Shown here one piece after another: positions 25,977 to 37,345 of a stretch of DNA of 64,000 bases. Positions within the stretch are counted from its first letter, which is position 1, and every line of letters begins with the position of its first letter. The translations under genes were made by a program, and so were the position numbers. Source of the stretch: Biscogniauxia marginata (Eukaryota; Ascomycota; Sordariomycetes; Xylariales; Xylariaceae); assembly GCA_022695795.1 (NCBI GenBank), contig MU404074.1, forward strand, positions 1-64,000, read 5' to 3'. The notes beneath the pieces were generated by a model. The model was not told the DNA's origin, searched no databases, and was given only the letters and a program-made list of their open reading frames with translations.

Positions 25977-26831
25977 TGAAGATGGGAGCCTGGAGAGGGT
26001 AACAGATCTAGGTTAGAAGGTGAAGAGAAGAGTATGGGGCGTCTACGAAGGTATTCAAAGTCGGGGAGGGGGGGGCAGGAGAGAGTAATGTGATGATAGG
26101 ATTAATAAAGAGACGAGGCTGAGTCCATAAATAAGCCAAGACCCGCACACATACCTACATTAGTAATCTTGGTAGGTACTTCTTTAATGTACATGTAAAA
26201 TACCTACCTAGGTAGGCTCTTTGCCTTGGAAGATCTCAGAGGGTTTGCTTTCGTAAGTACCTACATGTATATATTGAGCCGTGTCAAGCCCACTACATGT
26301 AGGTGAACGGGTAGGTGTTTATTAAGGTTAAGCGCGTAGGTATATTGGAAGACTCTAGGCTAATTGAACAGACAAAACGTAAGGTACCAAGTCCATACAT
26401 AGAGATATGATACCTAGGTATCGGGGTGGGATTAAGTCATCCGAAAGGGAGTGGAAGTTTTGATTACTATACCTATCATCTGCTGGCAGCTGTCGGAGGT
26501 GGTGACTTATGGTGGGATGTGGGGCCACGACAGGTTGTTTCTCCCCGTATTTTGCCGAGGATTTACCGGTAGTACCCGTCCCCACCCATATTTTAGTGGA
26601 GCAGATACGCAGGTACTTGCTAGTTCGACAAACAGACAAGCATTAACGTCTCCTTGCAGCTTTTTTAAAAGTCCATTCTACTGCCTCGCGACATACTTCG
26701 GATAACGCATCAACGACTTGCGAATCTTGCTCTCCCGACCTGGCGTCCATCTCGATGACTGGCTCTATCCTCACAGAACCTCGCATAGTCCAACCCATTT
26801 CCTCCGACACACGATCGCGAACTTAGCAATC
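25977..26831. other. Intergenic region rich in acctaggta motifs
   Basis: Upstream of CDC5. Motif copies include tacctacctaggtaggc at 26201-26217 and the 14-bp palindrome gatacctaggtatc at 26409-26422, plus several aggtac/gtaggt pieces between 26170 and 26330. The open frame of CDC5 extends back to 26718, but I see no reason to start before 26832. Confidence 0.55.
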
Positions 26832-29246
26832 ATGCCTGTCGTCAAGGGAGGAGTCTGGACCAACATTGAGGATGAGATCCTCAAAGCTTCCGTCTCCAAA
26901 TATGGCCTGAACCAGTGGGCCCGCGTTTCCTCGTTGCTACCGCGCAAAACCCCCAAGCAGTGCAAAGCAAGATGGAACGAGTGGCTGGATCCGAGCATCA
27001 AGAAGATCGAGTGGAGCAAAGAGGAGGACGAGAAACTACTCCATCTCGCCAAGTTGATGCCCACCCAATGGCGAACAATAGCACCCATCGTCGGCCGCAC
27101 CGCCAACCAGTGCCTGGAACGCTACCAGAAGCTCCTCGACGAAGCTGAGCAGCGCGAGGCTTCCACCCTGGGTCTCACCGGCCCCGAGGGTGGTGAGACT
27201 CAAGCACCTACTGCCGACGACGTTCGAAGATTACGCCCCGGTGAAGTCGACCCAGACCCCGAAACCAAGCCCGCAAAGCCTGACACCATCGATCTCGATG
27301 AGGACGAGAAGGAGATGCTGAGCGAGGCGCGAGCTCGCTTAGCCAATACACAAGGAAAGAAGGCCAAGCGGAAAGCCCGCGAACGTCAGCAGGAGGAGTC
27401 GCGCCGCCTAGCGGCCCTGCAGAAGCGCCGGGAGCTCAAGACCGCCGGTATCAATATTAAGGTCGTCACGCGTAAGAAGGGCCAGATGGATTACAATGCA
27501 GACATTCCGTTTGAAAAAGCCCCAGCGGCTGGGTTCTACGATACGGCTGAAGAACAAAACCGGAACGAATTCCAGCGAGCCAATTTCGACCCCCGCAAGC
27601 AGCAGCTCGCTAATAAGCGCAAGGGCGACCAGGATGAAGAGGCAGACAGGAAGAGACGGAAGAATGACAAAGACGCTCCGTCGGCTGCTACACAAGCCGC
27701 CATGAAGGCTGGCCAGATGCAGAAAATTCGGGAGGCCGAACAAAGTAGCAAACGGCGCGCTCTTGTATTACCCGCGCCTCAAGTCAGCGATGGCGAGCTC
27801 GAAGATATCGTTAAGATGGGCATGGTTGGCGAGCGCGCGAATCTGCTCGCTCAGGCTAGTGAGAATGACGCGACGAGAGGACTAGTCAACACATACTCGA
27901 CCTTAAACTCCCAGACACCGATTAGAACTCCCATGGCTCCACCGCAAGAAGATCGGGTAGCAAACGAGATACGGAATATTCGAGCCCTTACAGAGAACCA
28001 GTCAGCCTTGCTTGGTGGCGAGAATGCGGATCTCCAAGAAGGATCTGGTTCAACGGGATTTGAGGGTGCCACCCCTCGTAAACAGGTCATGTCGACACCA
28101 AATCCTATGGCTACACCTCTACGGGATGGGATGAACGGCGTTGGCGCCACGCCCGGGAGAATTGGGCAAACTCCACTAAGGACCCCTCGAGACAGCTTTG
28201 CGCTCAACGCAGGTGACAACGAAATGTCCTTGGTTGGCGGTGCCATGAACGATCTGCGTCTTCGTGAACGAGCGATAAAACACCAACTCAAACAAAGCTT
28301 GGCTTCCTTGCCGAAACCTAAAGAAACCGAGTGGGAGCTAGAGGTTCCTGAGGACCAACAAGAGCTCATGGCCACGAGTGAGCCAGAGGAAGATTCGGAG
28401 GTACGAGACCGACGGGAGCGTGCTATTCGGGAAGCCCAAGAGCAACTGGAGCGTAAGCGGCGGACCCAAGTTATGCAGAAGGATTTACCTCGACCGGACA
28501 TTGTCGATGTCGAAGCCTTGATCAAGCAGGCATCTAATGTGCCCGATCCCGTAGAAGCTCTGATTGCTAGGGAAGCAGCTCTACTCATCGCGAATGATGC
28601 TGTGAAGTTTCCATTGTCTGCCTCCAAGGTCAAGGGCAATCCTGCACGACTAGCAGAGATAGACGATGTTTCGTTAGCCGAGGCTCGTCTAAAAATTCTT
28701 ATGGAGGTCAAGGACAAACCGAAGCCAGAGGATGTTCAAGCTGCCTGGGATCGGGAAAACAGCAACGCACTATTATTAGGTCTAGGCTGCTACGAGGATG
28801 ATGACGAGGAGGGGCAGTTGGCCGCTATGAAGGCAGCCTTTGACGTAAGTTGCCCACTTTGGAGACATCTATTTCATAACTGTGACTTGTGCTAACAATC
28901 TTATCAGTTAGCTCAAGAATCTACGATCGCAGTCGCAGAGAAGTGTTCCAAGCTAGAGAAGAAGCTGAACCTGCACCTTGGGGGATACCAACAGCGAGCA
29001 AAGATGTTACGCTCTAAGATGGGCGAGGCGTTCGAGGCCCTAGAGAAAGCGAACTTCGCGCTCAGTGCCTTCAAGACGCTCGCCATCTCAGAGGAGATCG
29101 CTATCAGGAGCCGCCTGGAGGCGCTAAGGGAGGAAGTCAACTACGTCAGCCGCAGGGAGAGAGAAGCGCAAGAGTTGTACCGGCAGGCCAAGGAGGAGCT
29201 CGACGGGCTGGCAACCGCCGACGGTGTTAACGGGTATAGTTATTAA
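26832..29246 (+). CDS. CEF1: Cdc5/Cef1, Myb-repeat pre-mRNA splicing factor (NineTeen complex)
   Basis: Exons 26832-28844 and 28908-29246 with a 63-bp intron (gtaagt...atcag, gctaac branch) give about 783 residues. The start '[18 protein letters not shown]' is almost invariant in Cdc5 proteins, so the ATG at 26832 is preferred over upstream in-frame codons. Two Myb repeats fill residues 1 to about 105 ('[20 protein letters not shown]', '[19 protein letters not shown]'). A long charged region follows, then a Thr-Pro rich stretch at about residues 360-455 with repeated TP motifs, then the C-terminal coiled-coil part. The protein is a core member of the Prp19/NineTeen complex needed for spliceosome activation. 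Length is typical. It converges with the MFS gene at 29770-32492. Confidence 0.96.
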
Positions 29247-29769
29247 TGAGGCGAGAAAGAATCTGCATCATATATGTATGCATGCCTGACTTCAGAGGGC
29301 GTATAAGAATGTATAATATTTTATTCACTACACTTGGAACGCACATCGACGGTGTAGGATGAGATGAATTTCAAAGGGAGAGGAAAAAACCGCATTCCTT
29401 ATTTTTCCCATTGTCTTAAGACTACGAACTGTATTTCTTATGTTGATCTTTTATCAAGTGGAATACTGTGCGTATTGTTAGCCAACACAGAGATGTATTA
29501 AGCGTATGGTAAAATGTTATGATATAAAGAGATGGCCATATACTTATATACTTATAGATATTGAAAGAAAATAATTTTTCGATCCTGGCGTCTCAGGACC
29601 AGGGAAAAGGAAGCCTCGCCCACTCTGAACGCCTCTCGCTGCCCACCCGACCCATCGTGATATGGCCATTGGCATAGTTGCTATGCCATCATCACTACCT
29701 ATATATTGACCCCCATTAACCCATCTTTCCCTAAACACAAAAAGATTTGGGGGTTTTTTTTTCCCCTTT
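29247..29769. other. Spacer between convergent genes
   Basis: The 3' flanks of CEF1 and the MFS transporter. It contains poly-T near 29749-29762 and no gene. Confidence 0.5.
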
Positions 29770-32492
29770 TCACTTCCTGTTATTACCGCTCCTGGCACCT
29801 AGCCGCGGGAGCCGCACGGGCAGGATAAGCAGGACGCTGAGGGCGGCGAAGCCGACGCACACGAGGAAGGTGACGCGGACGGCGGCCTCGTAGCTCATGA
29901 CGACCTGGTCCTTGGTGACGCCGTCGGGCAGCTCGGCGACGGCGCCGACGCTGCTGCGGACGCGCTCGATGAGGAGGGCCTTCCACTCCCCGTTTTTCCC
30001 GTGGTCACCGTCGTCGGTGACGTACGCGAGCAGGTAGCGCAGCAGGGCGTTCTGGAGGACGAGGGAGCTGCAGGCGACGCCGAGGACGCTGCCGAGGGCG
30101 CGCCAGAGCACGAGCGTGCTCGTCACGACGGCCTGGTCCCGGTGCTCCGACGCCGCCAGCACCGCGATGAAGGTCCCCGGGAACTGGAACCCCTGGCCCG
30201 CGGCCGCGGGCACCAGGCACAGCAGGTACGCCCACACGGGCCAGCCGCGCGACATGCACGCGAGCGTCGCCGTGCCCGCGAGGTAGCAACACGTGCCGAG
30301 CATCAGCGGCCACTTGAGGCGCTTCGTCCGCGAGATCAGGAACCCGGTCAGCGTGCCGGTTACCGAGGCCGTGGCCGTGGGGACCACGAGGTAGAGGCCC
30401 GACTGCGTGGCCGTGGTGAGGAGGACGGCTTGGAAGAAGAGGGGGCTAGTTTTTTTTGTTTGGAGTCGTGTTAGTTGGCTTGGCGGTTCGAGGTATGAAG
30501 GATGGGTCGGAGATGTTTGGTTCGTGTTGGGGAGGTAGTGGGGAGGCTCGATAGATAAAATTGGGAGAGCACGATAAAAAGGATGAAGTAGCATCCTAGG
30601 CTATTCAGGGGGACAAGGGTAGGCAAGCACTTACACATTGAAGAGGATGGCATTCACTAGGAACGAAGCAATGAAGTTCGAGAATATTATATTAGCCCGT
30701 GGCGTGCTGTGCAGCAGGACCAGCGGCATGATGGGCCGCTCGACGCGGCTCTCAGCCCATAAACAAGCCGGGAAGGCGACGCCGAAAATGACGAGTGAGG
30801 CGATGATAAACGGATGCGACCCTTTATTGTTTCGACAGGTATTCATTAGCTCAACCCTGCTTCTAGTCTCTTGATACGATAATATATATGACTAAATGAA
30901 TAGATGTCATGAGACTTACATGGCAGGACATTACCACCCAGGTTCTATTATACCAGAAGAAGAAACGAAACAATCAGCATCACCTTCTCATCCAGCTAGC
31001 CAAAAAGCACGGTTGAAGATAACAAAAAAAAAAAAAAGGCGAACTCACCAGTCCCAAGATCAAGAACGTGGTAGACGTAGTCAGGAGCGCCGAGCCGCGG
31101 AAGTCGAACGCCTTCATGGCCTGGAGGAGGGTGGTGTCGCGCTTGCCCTGCAGGCCGAGGTCCCGCGGGATGCCAACGGCGGCGATCACCAGGCCGGCGA
31201 CGATGGGGAACACTTGGACGCCGAACTCCCAGCGCCAGCCGAGCGTGTCGGCCATGAGACCTCCGAAGGCGGCCCCCGAGGCCGACGCCAGGCCGTACAC
31301 GACGTTTATGTAGCTCTGGTAGGTTCCTCGACGTCTAGTAACTGGTAAGCGAGCGAGCGAGCGCGGTGGATCGGCTAGGAATCATCGTGGTAGGCAAAGA
31401 AAGAGCAGAGGGCAGGGGTATCATCGCTAGATCTCACCACTCTGCCTTCAAGCTCCGCCGACCTCTGATGGGAGTTTTCATGTGGATTCCAATCATGTAA
31501 TGACAAAACGAGCTAAAAAGGAAAAGAGGGGGGGGAGGGAGAGAGAACTGAATAGGGATAGAAAAGAAAAGAGAAACACACTCAATAGGCACAAGGTCAC
31601 TAATCGTAATGCTGCCCAGCGTCATGGAGCCGCCGGCGCCGATGCCGCACACGGCGCGCGCGGCGATGAAGCTGGTCATGCTCGGCGCGAGGGCGCACCA
31701 GAGGGTGGCGAGGGCGAAGACGGCCATGGTGGCGAGGTACGGCGGCTTGCGGCCGAGCGTGTCGGAGAGGCGGCCGACGAGGGGCTGGAAGGCCGTGCTC
31801 GTCAGCAGGAACGCCGTCGACAGCCAGGACGCGCGGTTCGAGCTGCGGAAGTGCGACGTGATGACCGGGTGGCTCGACGCCATGATGGTCCCGTCGAAGC
31901 ACGCGATGAAGTACGTCAGCATGATCCCCAGGAACACGATCCAGAACCGCCGCCGGTCCGTGTCCACGAGGTACGTGGGCCGGTCGTCGGCGTCGGCGCT
32001 CGCGCCCGAGGACGAAGATGTGGATGAGGATGCGGATGATGACGCGCTGCTGCTGGCGGAGTTGTGGTTGGCCTCGACGTCGTCGTCGTCGTCGTCGTCG
32101 TCGCGGCCTTTGATGCGCGGCGCACCGTCACGTCCCGCATGCCCGTCCGTCTTGGCACGACGCAGCGCAGCATTCCGTGAGCGCGAGCGCGTGTGCGAGC
32201 GGGATCGCGATCGCGAACGGCCGCGGAGGAGATGCTCGTCGAGGGCCGAGGGCCCGAGGCCCGACGCGCTCGATGACGAGGCCTGGAGCCTGAGGCGCTC
32301 CCTCGGGTCCAGGTTGTCGTCCTCGTCGTCCTCTCCGCCGGGTCCGCCCGCGGGGGACACGATGATGGGGACCGGGCTGTCGGCGTACCGGTCGTCCTGG
32401 CCGGCCCGCCTCAGGAGCGGCGTCCTCTCGTCGGCGGTGGGGACGGGCTCCGGGTCGCGACCGCGGGATTCGCTGTCCTCGCGCGCCGCCAT
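29770..32492 (-). CDS. MFS transporter of the vacuolar Fnx1/Vba type
   Basis: Five exons on the minus strand: 32492-31582, 31334-31049, 30944-30920, 30821-30635 and 30445-29770. All junctions keep frame and give about 694 residues. Introns are 247, 104, 98 and 189 bp; the third exon is only 25 nt and supplies 'NLGGNVLP'. The first about 175 residues are hydrophilic, with 'TPLLR' at residues 24-28 (an acidic/dileucine-like vacuolar sorting signal seen in Fnx1-type proteins), an Arg-Ser stretch, eight Asp at about 131-138, and a Ser run. The membrane part starts with 'FLGIMLTYFIACFDGTIMAS' and includes the MFS motif 'GRLSDTLGRKP'. The segment 'EHRDQAVVTSTLVLWRALGS' matches the Fnx1/Vba amino-acid permease style. 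Likely role: proton-coupled transport of basic amino acids or similar solutes into the vacuole (inference). The acceptor before 30821 (aataaag) is purine-rich and the least certain junction. Confidence 0.82.
32079..32102. repeat. (GTC)8 microsatellite coding poly-Asp
   Basis: Eight perfect GTC units on the plus strand encode eight Asp in the hydrophilic N-terminus of the MFS transporter. Perfect trinucleotide runs of this kind are prone to length change between strains. Confidence 0.9.
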
Positions 32493-33478
32493 CGTGGTTG
32501 CGAGATGACGAATCGCGGCTGAAGATGCTACCTGCTACGGTATTTTTGGATGGATTGATAGATTGGCGGAGAGACACCCAATGAGGATGAGGGTTTAAAC
32601 AGCGCCTTATTAACCCTCTGCCCCGCCTCCCTTACTATTGGCAGGCAGTGGTGAGTAAATAAATGCGGTACAATACTTGTGAAGAGTCAGCCTCGTGGCT
32701 ATGCAACCGTTCCTTAAGTGAACTAAACCTCAAGTCTAACGGAGCATCACAGCATCAGCCCATCCACTAGTCAAGGTCAAGTTCAGACCGGCGGGCGGAG
32801 TAAATCTACTTTGACAAAGCTTCTCGAGTAGGACATTAGGGAGTAGCGCTAGTAGATCCCAAAGTGCTAGGTGAGTGAGTGATTGATTGAACGAACGCAG
32901 CGTGGAATGTAGAAAAACCACCACTTGTTGGTGTGTTGGACGAGGGATGCTGTTATGCGCCGCTTCAATAATCCAATAATGCGGGCACAATCCCGTAGAC
33001 CAACCAGACCTCCGAACACTTCAGGGGGTGCGAGCCCGATCACCGGCAGGAATTAGAGGCCCGATTCGCCGGATTAGGCCTCTGTTAGTATAGCAGGCGT
33101 CCTCAAGCTTACTGCAGTTTCATCTACGATATTCATATTGTTGTCTAGCACCCATTTTACAAAAGTTGTTTGCCCACCCCAAAGTTGAAGGCCCTTCGAC
33201 CAAGCCCACCCCGGCAGCTGAACAGTGCTTATCCTCGATCTTACAGTGTTGGCGCTAATTGGCTTAGTATGTGACCAGATGATCGATCTCATACTAGGCG
33301 CAGTTCGAGAAATGAAAAATCTGAGTGCTTGATTATATGTATATGTTACAGCATGACATCGTGTCTGCAGTTCAACCCGTGCCAAGGTGTTTGCAGGTAT
33401 GCGCCTCCTTCCATAAGCACTTAGGAAGGTTTGCGTCCCGAGTCTTCGGGGAATTCTAATCTATATTATCGTATGGTA
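32493..33478. other. Intergenic region
   Basis: Upstream of the MFS gene and downstream of the hexokinase-like gene. Open frames at 32736-32990 and 33074-33385 (minus) have no recognisable domain and I do not call them. Confidence 0.5.
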
Positions 33479-35251
33479 TCAGGGGTCTCTCGAACTCGCT
33501 TGCGAGGCGCCACACAAGACGCCTGCGCCGGTAATTCCACCATCGTGACAGGGGCTCAATACGACCCTTACAGGGGCATTACTGCCGAATTCAGCCTCGA
33601 TAATTAAATCAAGGAATTCTTGACAGTCGGCGAGATAATCCTGGAAATGGACGATACATCCACCAGTATATCCGACAATGAGATCTGTCTTGGCAGAAGT
33701 TCCATTCGTCGGTCTTTGATCGTTGGTCCTGTCTGTCAGTGAGCTTCGCAGTGGAATATCTCCGGCACAAGCGAGCAGCCCAATAATAGACGCGGCGATC
33801 ATGCCAGCGGCTCTAACTTCGATAGCTTTCGCTATGTGGTACAAGACATTGGCGATCTCTTCCGTCCATTCGAAAGGCGCCTTTGACGTTGTTCGCGGAA
33901 ACTCGGCCTCGAGCTTCTGTAGTAACAATGGCGTATCCAATGGCCGAAAGTGGCTAAGAAAGGTTGTCGTGAGGCCAAATCGGTCCCGTAAACCTGAGGG
34001 CAAGATGTCTCCTGAGAAATTCAAATGGGTCTTCAAGTAGTCCACCAACATCAGGCGTCCAAGTTCTCCCAAGTATCGCCCAGCCGTCATATATTCCAGT
34101 GGTTGAAAACCAGGCACCTCGACTTCAGAATCGAGTTCTTCATCCCATTTACTGATCAGTCCAAAATTGCGTAATGGGCCCGCCGAACCCTTAATACTCC
34201 ATTCTGTGTTTACGGCGACTCGAATATCATCGATTGGATTTCCAGCCAGGACTTTGACCTTACCAGGCAGCTTGTCGGGGTTTAGCGTACTCTTTCGTAG
34301 GGGTATAGTCGCGTTGCATCCAGTTCCACATATTAGTCCCATTGCCGCCCTATGAGTGGCGTCCTCTTTAGCCTGGTATATGAAAGAAGCCAGCGTAGCG
34401 ACGGCATCATTCAAAATTGCTGAAATTTTGATAGGCGGCAAATCCTCACTCTTCGACTTCTCGTATCCGTTCATCAGATGCGTTCTTAAATCCAAGTTCG
34501 ACGTAATCGCAAACCCCTTACCCATCGCCATGAGCGTCGCATCTGAAAGCGTATTCTGAATCATTGGAAAGCTAAACGTTACTCCCATAGAGACCTCGGT
34601 GTCCCGGGGTAGGTCGAAAGTATCACAACCTTCTCTCACGACTTCGGCAATACACTTGCCGATCCAAGCAAAAAGCGAGTCTGCGTTCTCGTTCTTGAGG
34701 GCATCCAAGATCGGCCATGACTTCTCAAGAAGTCGGCGAATGTTTTGGGATGTTAGTGAAGTTGTGGCGTCCGGGTTGGTTTCATTTCCGTCGACATTTC
34801 CGTCAAGCTCATTCCCCAATAGCTCGATGAAACCTGCTCTCAAGTTGGTGCCCCCACTATGTAATGTCAGTTGAGTTGTATAGGTCACATGAGCCGGGGT
34901 AGCCTTGGCTAGACATACATATCTATGGCAAGATATCTATGAACGAGTTAGCGTTGCCAGAGGGTAAGGTGCTAACTAGCCCTGGAGTGCTCGGTAAGAC
35001 TCTTGCGCATCCGAGGCAAAGAGGGGGCAAGTCGGACCGAAACAGCAAATATAGATAGTTGGCACTTACCGTCCTTTCTCGCGTCCGGCTGCAGGCCGCA
35101 GTATCGACTCAGAAATAGGGGTTGGCAGGAACTGATCTGATGAAGTTGCGGCCAGCTTCTCAAAGGTCCGACATAGCTCATGGGATAACTCATGAGCTTT
35201 CGACACGTCAATGTGGAGGGGCCGAAGAAATCCTTCGAGGTCAGGCTTCAT
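33479..35251 (-). CDS. Atypical hexokinase (HxkC/HxkD-like)
   Basis: Three exons: 35251-35070, an 18-nt exon 34936-34919, and 34856-33479. Introns are 133 bp (gtaagt...catag, gctaac branch) and 62 bp (gtatgt...catag). The join gives '...REKGRYLAIDIGGTNLRAGFIELLG', matching the phosphate-1 motif, and about 525 residues. Other landmarks: sugar-binding 'VTFSFPMIQ' at 159-167 (usual form FSFPxxQ), catalytic Asp in 'LNDAVATL' at about 217, 'CGTGCNA' at about 243-249, and 'NTEWSIKG' holding the usual Glu. The C-terminal nucleotide-binding parts are unusual: 'VGYTGGCI' replaces the canonical DGS motif and 'SPCHDGGITGAG' the usual dGSgkGAA. Filamentous fungi carry non-canonical hexokinases (HxkC, HxkD, Xprf) with regulatory or mitochondrial roles and little or no kinase activity. 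This gene best fits that group, but loss of activity is inference. The 35251 ATG is the first Met of the open frame. Confidence 0.85.
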
Positions 35252-36464
35252 GGTGATCACGGATCATTTGATCTTGGTGATTTAAAAAGCTGTTGTTTTA
35301 TTCTAGACCTGGGTACCAAGTAGATAGTGACCGAGCCGGGATACCTAGGATGTTTGGCGAAGAGGCAGTCGTCCAGACAACAAAGCACTGGCGCGAGTGT
35401 TCAAAGAAAAGGAACGACAGGAGCGAGGACGGTAAGCAGAGAAAGAGCAGAGAAACGAAAGAGCGTGAAGGACCAAGATATATCCTTCAAAATACCTACC
35501 GTCCAAGATGGCAAGATGTTGCAGGGGCTCTAGACTCGAATATATATGCACCACGCAAGGAAGGCGGCTGTGAGAGGGTGGAACTGCCGAGACCCTGATT
35601 TGACTAAGTTTAGGCTCCGGAAACGTTGCAGTTGCAGGGAAGGTTGATGGCGAGGTATTAACGTGTTTGGTGTATGTAGTATGGATGTATGTATGCACCT
35701 GGGTAGGGTTGCGGGAAGTTGTTAGTCCCAAATCAAGAATGCTGCTAGCAAGTTGTAATAGCCCGAGCACAGAAACCTGTCACGACGTCGGTGACTGTGA
35801 CTTCCTTCGTAAGCCCTGGCATAACCAAGTCGAATTGGTGGGGTTCGCATGTGGAAATACGATGGTACATACGTAAAACTCCCTAGGCAGCCTAGGTAGG
35901 TAATGGGCACTTGGATGAGGCATAGCGGGATGCTTCAGGGAGCTTTAGCCACAATTAGGCCAGCCTAGGCTAGCGACTCGGCCGAATTCTAGGTTGGCTT
36001 AGGTGTCACTGGAACCCCTGGCAGGCCTCCCGTAGGTCACGTTAGCCCTGGTTACACCAATCTACACCAGGATATATGTAGGTTACAAGGTAGGTACATA
36101 GGGGGAGGCAGGAGGGAGGCTGGGGCCCGGTCCAGTCAGTCACTCATCAAGCAGGTGTAGGTCTGTGCTGAGTGGACATCTGATTGACCAGGGGGTCCAT
36201 CAATCTTGCAGTCACGATACCCTAGTTTTTCCTCATCATCGTCATCCGTCATTCTACAACACACAACAGCTTTTCCCTGTTCATCATCGGTTTAGCCTCC
36301 CATACCCCTGTTTTCTTCCTTTCGTCCTTGTATGATATGTACAACTAGAGTAGTTTGATACTTCGAGTTAACAGTATTGATCTCCGGAGGGGTTTCGTCC
36401 TTTTCTTTCCTGTCCCCTTTTCACGTGTTAACTAGCACTGCACCCGCGGATTACGGTGCCAAGC
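35252..36464. other. Divergent intergenic region
   Basis: Shared upstream region of the hexokinase-like gene (minus) and the GILT-like gene (plus). It carries motif copies at 35341-35348, 35890-35902 and near 36089, and several pyrimidine-rich tracts before the GILT start. No gene is supported, although several short open frames exist. Confidence 0.5.
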
Positions 36465-37345
36465 ATGGCTGCCAAAATCAGCCTCCCTATCATGGAGGAC
36501 AAGCGCCCGATACGAAGTCGCGCCCGTCGCCGACACCGACCACTCATCGTCCTGACCCTCATCGCTCTCGTGCTCTACGCCTGCTATGGCTTCGAGCCCG
36601 TTTCGTCCTACGCTAGCCGATTCTCCCTTTCCAAAACCAAGACGGCATCGAAAGTGAAATCCACCTCCTCGACGCCAGAACCCGAGGGAGCCGCCTCCGC
36701 GTCGACAACAGCAGGGGAGCTGGTTCCCCTCGAGGCCCACATCATGAGCAAGTGTCCGGACGCCCGGGATTGTCTTAAGGAACTGGTTCTTCCGGCCATG
36801 ATGCGCGTCAACGACAAGGTCAACTTTACGCTATCGTACATTGGGACGCCGACCGAGAACGACGGCGTCGACTGTATGCATGGCCCGGCTGAGTGCATGG
36901 GAAACATCATCGAGCTCTGCGCACACCACCTATACCCCGATCCCAAGATCTATCTCGGCTTTACCATGTGCTTGACTCGGGATTATCAGGAAATCCCCGA
37001 GCGGGAACTGGTCGAAGACTGCGCGCTAGAACATGGCATCGACTTCGAGAAACTCAACGAGTGCGCTGCAGAGGATACTGGCGCTATAGGGATGGCTATG
37101 CTACGAAAGAGTGTGCAGAGGAGTGCTGATGTACGTTTCCTTTGCATGCCACAACTCAACATTGTGTTTCCATATACCGCTTTGCTAACATATGTCTCTA
37201 CTAGGCCGGTGTTAGGAAGAGCTGCACGGTTCGACTGAACGAGGAGGTATATTGCGTAAGAGACGGTGGGAAGTGGTCGGACTGCCCGAGCGGATCGGCG
37301 GTCGATGATCTGGTTACTGCGGTGGAGAAGCTCTATGGTTCTTGA
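36465..37345 (+). CDS. GILT-family thiol reductase-like protein, type II membrane anchored
   Basis: Exons 36465-37130 and 37205-37345 with a 74-bp intron (gtacgt...actag) give about 268 residues. Residues 16-26 are basic, and residues 27-41 (leading into 'ALVLYACYGF') form a signal anchor. The GILT signature C-x-H-G-x2-E-C-x2-N-x4-C is present complete at 137-152 ('CMHGPAECMGNIIELC'). The redox site is 'SKCPDARDC' (Cys97 and Cys103), with five residues between the cysteines rather than the two of animal GILT. The C-terminus keeps 'SCTVRL', 'VYCVRD' and 'WSDCPSG', more Cys consistent with a secretory or lumenal fold. Mammalian GILT reduces disulfides in lysosomes; the fungal role is unknown. 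The last 32 nt overlap the end of DCS1 on the other strand. Confidence 0.85.

Noticed and set aside
27851..28717. 288-codon minus-strand open frame
   Set aside because: Shadow of CEF1; Ser/Arg-rich antisense translation.
29770..30594. Stand-alone half-size transporter gene
   Set aside because: It is the last exon plus intron of the five-exon MFS gene; all junctions are in frame.
31482..32508. Long GC-rich plus-strand open frames opposite the MFS gene
   Set aside because: Arg/Gly/Ala-rich shadows of the coding strand created by GC-rich third positions.
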